DNA of 64,000 nucleotides from Phlebopus portentosus (taxonomy: Eukaryota; Basidiomycota; Agaricomycetes; Boletales; Boletinellaceae), in the NCBI GenBank assembly GCA_037892935.1, contig JAYXKI010000015.1:868001-932000 (forward strand). The letters run 5' to 3'. Position 1 is the stretch's first letter. Every line of letters begins with the position of its first letter. Positions 62,293-64,000 of the stretch are shown here, piece after piece. A program made the translations under genes and the position numbers. A model generated the notes under the pieces. It did not search any database. It was not told where the DNA came from and was given only the letters and a program-made list of their open reading frames with translations.

Positions 62293-63151
62293 GATGATGG
62301 TAAGGAACAAGTCGCGTCGAGTGAAGTTGAACGCGGTATTGGGTCTGCCGTACGTGTCACGTCATTGCGGCGAGTTGGATTTAACTTGTGCCTCTTCTGT
62401 TGAGGACATGTGCGGTGAAATGCTTCATATATATATATGCCGACACTGATGATATGCTGAGATTCATATTTTTTATATCGACACCTTGTTTCTCGTATGA
62501 AACCGAATTTCTTCTGAACATTTCAGTTTTCTTTGCTTTTTGTGTTTACAAGTGACTCACGATCACGTGGACTCTTGACAGTTTTTTTATTACTAATATT
62601 ATTACCGAAACTTGTCAACTTCGTTTTCCTCTTCAATTCAGTTCGGTAGGCTTGATAGAACAGCGCCAAGAGCCAAACGAACAGTCAAGTGATCCGATGA
62701 GGAAATATTCAGGTGCTGTCTTGATAATGCTAAGAACATGAGATTGAGATCCTTCATGCTCTTGCCTCGAGTGTGCAATTTTTCAAAAACGGTCTAAACT
62801 TCAACACTCTACACCTCAAGTTGCCGCTTCAAGAGACTTCAAGAGCCAAATACTAGTACTGTAAGGAATACTTTCTGTGTCTTCAGTTATCTTCAGCCCA
62901 TAAAAATGGTATTGTTTCGCATCATTGACGATCTTGGACCTATTTGGACTAGCCTTGAAGATACTGAGAGATAGGCTTGTATCAGTACTTAGTAGTGATC
63001 TGCACGAGGAGGATCGACGTCACGGCATTCGGAAATCAGCCGTGGGAATTCGGTTATCCGTCCGTTACAAGTTTTCCCTGTCCCCCACATCCTCACAGGC
63101 TCTTTCGTCCTTGACAATCAAGTGGACCTCATAGAAGGACGGCTGTCCGGT
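62293..63151. other. Divergent promoter region
   Basis: About 860 bp between the MIM1-like start and the DUF6534-like start. A plus-strand stretch at 62906-62960 (MVLFRIIDDLGPIWTSLED) reads protein-like but soon hits a stop and was not linked to any gene. Confidence 0.4.
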
Positions 63152-64000
63152 ATGGATTCAGGGGAAGCTGCCGTTAGCTTTAGGGATACCTTCGGTACGT
63201 GCTATTCTCGGGCGCGAAGCTTTTCTTCGCTTCCTGTCCATCATAATGGCTTCCCGAAGCATAAAGCTAATACTCATCATCATCCCTTCGACTGCTGGAA
63301 ATCTTCGGGACATTCCCATATCCACGACAGGCTCGGCATATGTTGGTGCGATGGTTATGATGATGTACGATTATCCCAGTGCTGGGTGACCTATCTGTGC
63401 ACGGAGAACTGCTGATAGACTAACGAATCGTCTTCTCTTGCCGTACTCTAGCTTGTATGGGATTACGTGTCTACAGGTGCGTAGATCCTATTGATTGCTA
63501 AAGCATTTTTAGTCTGACATGCCCGACTTAGACTTATTTTTTCTATATACACTACCCGAACGACGACCTGTTCACGAAGTTCCTCGTATGTTTTGCTGTT
63601 CGAGAATAGTCTACGAAGCTTAACGTACTTCTTCTTGGGCTAGGTTTTGTCAATCTGGTATGTCCATCCGTTCAGATTGTCTCAGTATGAAACTCAGTAT
63701 TCTGCAGGTCATTGGACACTTTCCACGCCGTTTTAGGTCAGTACGTTCTTCCAGAGGATCCTTATTTGTCACTGAACCTGGCTTCAAAGTATCCCATGCG
63801 ATGTATTTCTACTTGGTATGTTTCTGCAAGAGCACCTTTGCGTTTCCTCTTTCATCTAAGATGCTTACTATGATGGAAAGGTATCAAACTACAACAACCC
63901 GCTCGCACTTCAAGATCACACATGGTGCGTTTAACATCCGTTGAAGTATCCGAGCTGAACGACTATATTGTACTGATGCAGGTCACTTTGCGTATGTCTT
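63152..64000 (+). CDS. DUF6534-like multi-pass membrane protein (3' partial)
   Basis: This Agaricomycete family of unknown function has about seven membrane helices. Start MDSGEAAVSFRDTFG at 63152. Short exons join in frame: SAYVGAMVMI, then LYGITCLQ, then TYFFYIHYPNDDLFTKFL, then a short exon, VIGHFPRRF or an equivalent reading, SHAMYFYLV, and YNNPLALQDHTW. Text like LYGITCLQTY, YPND and SHAMYFYLV is characteristic. Introns are many and short, so some junctions are approximate. The gene leaves the window on the right. The family name is from memory of the pattern. Confidence 0.65.

Overview
This window looks like the nuclear genome of an Agaricomycete (mushroom-forming basidiomycete). Genes are broken by many short GT-AG introns of about 45-70 nt. 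The gene content includes a FunK1-type fungal kinase, a NACHT-WD40 NLR with a C2-like N-terminus, a DUF6534-type membrane protein, and decayed copies of a DUF6698-like family. No prokaryotic features, tRNAs, rRNAs or CRISPR arrays were recognised. All identifications come from reading translated sequence by eye and from memory of the families; no database search was run.

Layout. Positions 1-12.3 kb are ordinary conserved gene space: the 3' part of an APC6/Cdc16-like TPR gene (+), a POT1/Cdc13-like telomere-binding gene (-) with further unassigned exons upstream, a multi-exon ankyrin-repeat gene (+), and a cytochrome b5-acyl-CoA dehydrogenase fusion gene (+) with an apparent one-base frameshift. 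Positions 12.5-51.2 kb are a dynamic accessory region. A 10 kb cassette holding an NLR gene and, upstream of it in the same orientation, a Tyr-rich C2H2 zinc-finger gene occurs three times: copy A (12.85-22.4 kb, decayed), copy B (26.7-36.2 kb) and copy C (37.1-46.8 kb). B and C form the core of a near-perfect inverted repeat with arms of about 12 kb (24338-36198 and 37093-49130) around a spacer of about 0.9 kb. The outer part of each arm carries a decayed DUF6698-like gene, a copied 5' fragment of an SH3 gene and a copied 3' fragment of a C2H2 gene. Complete versions of those last two genes lie at 57-60 kb. A flanking block (E) recurs at 22.4-24.8, 49.4-51.2 and 56.4-57.5 kb and, inverted, in the palindrome spacer. 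It carries a clean hAT-like MITE insertion in one copy, with empty sites in two others.

Positions 51.6-64 kb return to more ordinary gene space: a FunK1 kinase (-), the full C2H2 gene (-), the full LSB1/PIN3-like SH3 gene (+), a MIM1/TOM13-like mitochondrial outer-membrane gene (-), and the start of a DUF6534-like membrane protein (+) that runs off the window.

Interpretation. The two arm NLRs (predicted 1,571 aa, roughly two dozen differences in 1,290 aligned residues by eye) look intact, while copy A has several frameshifts. All three zinc-finger partners carry different premature stops; the one in copy B removes only about 19 C-terminal residues. This fits birth-and-death expansion of a fungal immune or allorecognition receptor locus by segmental and palindromic duplication, with a possible partner gene. 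The partner relationship is inferred from linkage only.
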